The notes below the pieces were generated by a model. That model saw only the letters and a list, made by a program, of their open reading frames with translations. It made no database searches and was not told the DNA's origin. A stretch of 64,000 bases of DNA from the IMG/VR virus record IMGVR_UViG_3300028920_000022, positions 248,001 to 312,000 of that record; one strand, written 5' to 3'. The DNA is from a virus. Below are positions 63,101-64,000 of this stretch, one piece after another (position 1 is the first letter of the stretch; each line of letters begins with the position of its first letter). The position numbers were made by a program, and so were the translations under genes.

Positions 63101-64000
63101 ATTGATCCTCGTATTACCGAGTCTGTGTTTGATATTTGGTCTTTAGGGGTAAGTAATCTGTATTGGAATGCGGTAGATTATACCGGAACTCCCACCTTAA
63201 TGGCAGGAAAATTTGATAATGGCGTATTGTTGGATACATCCGGTCAGACCATCACTTTTCCTGTGTCCAGCAATTTGCGATTAGAAGAAGGCACGTTGGA
63301 GTGTTGGGTAATTCCAGAGTGGGACGGTTTAGATAATGATGCCACTTTGACCTTTTCTGATTTGACTCGGGATGGGTATCGTCTTTCTACTTCTAATATT
63401 TTTATTGGAGCCGATAGCCATAATCCAACTTATTCAGATACTTATACGTTTTCTGTTAACAGGACAGACACTAACAGCCCAATTGGCTTGCCTTCTGCTG
63501 TATATACTCAGGCTGGCTTATTTGTTTATTATGATGATGTGTTGAAGCGATGGTATATGTTAGTAAAGGATCGTCCAGACGGTTACACATATCAAGGAAC
63601 CATCCAATCATCTGGTGAAGTTTACGACGTAAATTATATTACCGATTTAGGTGAAATTACCGATTCTACTCGTAGTTTTACAGATAAAATAGAATTTTCT
63701 TTAAAGTTAGATACACACGATGCGTTAAGTCCTGACGGATATACTACCGGGGATGGTTATGTACCCGGCTATTCTTTTGATGGGATTACGTTTATGGCAG
63801 ATGATCAGCATTATATTTTTGATGCTGGTGGCACCACAAGTACCAACCGTTTTTCCATTTATAAGGATGGGCGCGGGTATTTGAATTTTGCTGTATGTGA
63901 CAATGGTCGTAGTGCTAGCGGTAAACATACTTATAAAGTAAGTGCGGATATATCGGATTGGTTAGCTGGACAAGCTCATCATTTGGCTATTTCTTGGAAA
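60164..64000 (+). CDS. Giant baseplate/appendage protein, 3'-truncated, LamG-like domain
   Basis: ATG at 60164 overlaps the previous stop (TAATG), and the frame is open to the window edge: at least 1279 residues. The N-terminus MANLRITRIRVVDSTSIRAQFTHNLD reads like a beta-sandwich baseplate domain, followed by repeats of a 'DYTYNPETYEL...Y.YE/DYTSGRVVVYG' style. The last ~300 residues look like a concanavalin/LamG domain (WNAVDYTGTPTLMAGKFDNGVLLDTSG, LRLEEGTLECWVIPEWDG, HHLAISWK), suggesting carbohydrate binding. Four Asp-Gly-Tyr copies (RDGYRL, PDGYTY, PDGYTT, GDGYVP) lie within ~120 residues of each other. Confidence 0.75.
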   Translation, partial: MANLRITRIRVVDSTSIRAQFTHNLDTTLNESNVSITAVTPGIPALQVAEASVAGDIMYIQTYPMTPYAQYDVEFQSTSTKRFKSEDGQNYLFEDGRTNVKRVIGAEDPANPITKTLKKYLDSSVYNINNGTLINDIINSQGNNVSRALYDVRQASSDNYLEVTVTDERKVRGSGPWDRLNEEGAFEILRVGKTTTNATLEGSITYTSFPSDPISLQQTNITNERLTAGTGDSTFNDLILTVAYSPIIKLDSLRVLYQAGGSDTYDIRTYGYQIKTPRYDASYASTLATLANNQIKLSDRILESDSTFVPPAAGDTIVISYKYKSLGKIIDPDSVTVTQVLTSTREVTPPIITDFYLDYAPIVTADDQTPTSGGVTFLDPLSNPPFSDTPAAFNREIPYRTDGLPQSTGEYSIDYTSGRVVVYGETTNDGTGNFPPVATYNYRKTYSSRLDYTYNPETYELVASPLRDLATENASISFDYEYTLVPDQDFVAQVHTESIDERIDNRLSTLGSLYVEHTPITNVFRVYNETSAELYTVVRFNDNTVFFSYRTPPRINSVTRERASFTDVLHEVLLVNTEFTNALSTRVFKLNLENDNIIANTEDAIGSSYNSSVSFSRTDIFGTELYYDSQILTATANTNRLLVGQYQIDYRNGIVYVGVSASQDLDLGTINYKNGVIRPENQHVTAVSEVYYSISNITGIAERLEYDSFADQAITPSDYDVTDERFLNEDTTLPYINSAGQITVSDDIKAVRGVYDAYDLNNHAEVTNFAVGATVSSNVITLDSAGVEKTENYTISAGGTVVVDTITAGAAIVGVTSVLRLADNVELWDNGGVFNSYTITLSGAGTPVVGQAVRVIYNVQLNGGATPVVDYNRGDYFIDYEYLADEILVSYEYGDNKIDFRSSLAIDEGETYYVTYSIGALRNSLLSNFGSLVDVPILNTFDVSLDREIYRDALQAALQSFTKGPTLPAISLLVSQITKIDPRITESVFDIWSLGVSNLYWNAVDYTGTPTLMAGKFDNGVLLDTSGQTITFPVSSNLRLEEGTLECWVIPEWDGLDNDATLTFSDLTRDGYRLSTSNIFIGADSHNPTYSDTYTFSVNRTDTNSPIGLPSAVYTQAGLFVYYDDVLKRWYMLVKDRPDGYTYQGTIQSSGEVYDVNYITDLGEITDSTRSFTDKIEFSLKLDTHDALSPDGYTTGDGYVPGYSFDGITFMADDQHYIFDAGGTTSTNRFSIYKDGRGYLNFAVCDNGRSASGKHTYKVSADISDWLAGQAHHLAISWK

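Overview
The window is part of the structural (virion) region of a large tailed bacteriophage with a contractile tail (myovirus morphology). Head, neck, sheath, tube, tail chaperone, tape-measure, baseplate hub, spike and baseplate wedge genes are all recognisable. They lie almost entirely on the + strand as a tightly packed, translationally coupled array (many ATGA or TAATG overlaps). Virion genes alone exceed 64 kb and run off both ends, so the genome is probably very large. No tRNA, rRNA, CRISPR array or integrase was seen. The host is not identifiable with certainty. The only clue is a minus-strand lipoprotein with a glycine/threonine-rich repeat linker and a Cys-rich C-terminus, a style common in Myxococcota (delta-proteobacterial) secreted proteins.

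Layout. 0-3.85 kb: a left-truncated large protein and three small or medium head-region proteins of unknown role. 3.9-5.75 kb: a probable capsid decoration protein and the HK97-fold major capsid protein, each followed by a hairpin (the one after the capsid gene is an excellent terminator). 5.8-8.7 kb: a homing-endonuclease/intein C-terminal fusion joined to a possible acyltransferase-like C-extein, overlapping a DNA methyltransferase. 8.7-17.2 kb: neck, connector or fibre-like virion proteins and a DUF2341-type adhesin. 17.3-26.8 kb: a mixed segment in which virion proteins alternate with enzymes (cysteine desulfurase, HNH nuclease, cold-shock protein, ADP-ribosyltransferase-like protein, zinc metallopeptidase, Nudix hydrolase) and one minus-strand gene. 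26.8-36.3 kb: two giant beta-helix tailspike/fibre proteins flanking a small membrane protein. 36.3-37.0 kb: the minus-strand lipoprotein with its own sigma70-type promoter. 37.1-64 kb: the tail module, in order tail terminator-like protein, sheath, tube, tail chaperone with a programmed -1 frameshift, tape measure, two hub-region proteins, central spike, a hydrophobic baseplate-region protein, an unknown, gp25-like wedge, baseplate J-like wedge, and a giant protein cut by the right edge.

The most unusual signals are: (i) about 40 copies of the tripeptide Asp-Gly-Tyr spread over at least 15 virion proteins with varied synonymous codons; (ii) an intein C-terminal half with LAGLIDADG endonuclease but no visible N-terminal half; (iii) a complete-looking cysteine desulfurase among virion genes; (iv) a shared LASxFxKxA-like peptide at the ends of three unrelated proteins; (v) a dnaX-like frameshift cassette (upstream Shine-Dalgarno plus A_AAA_AAA) in the tail chaperone gene.
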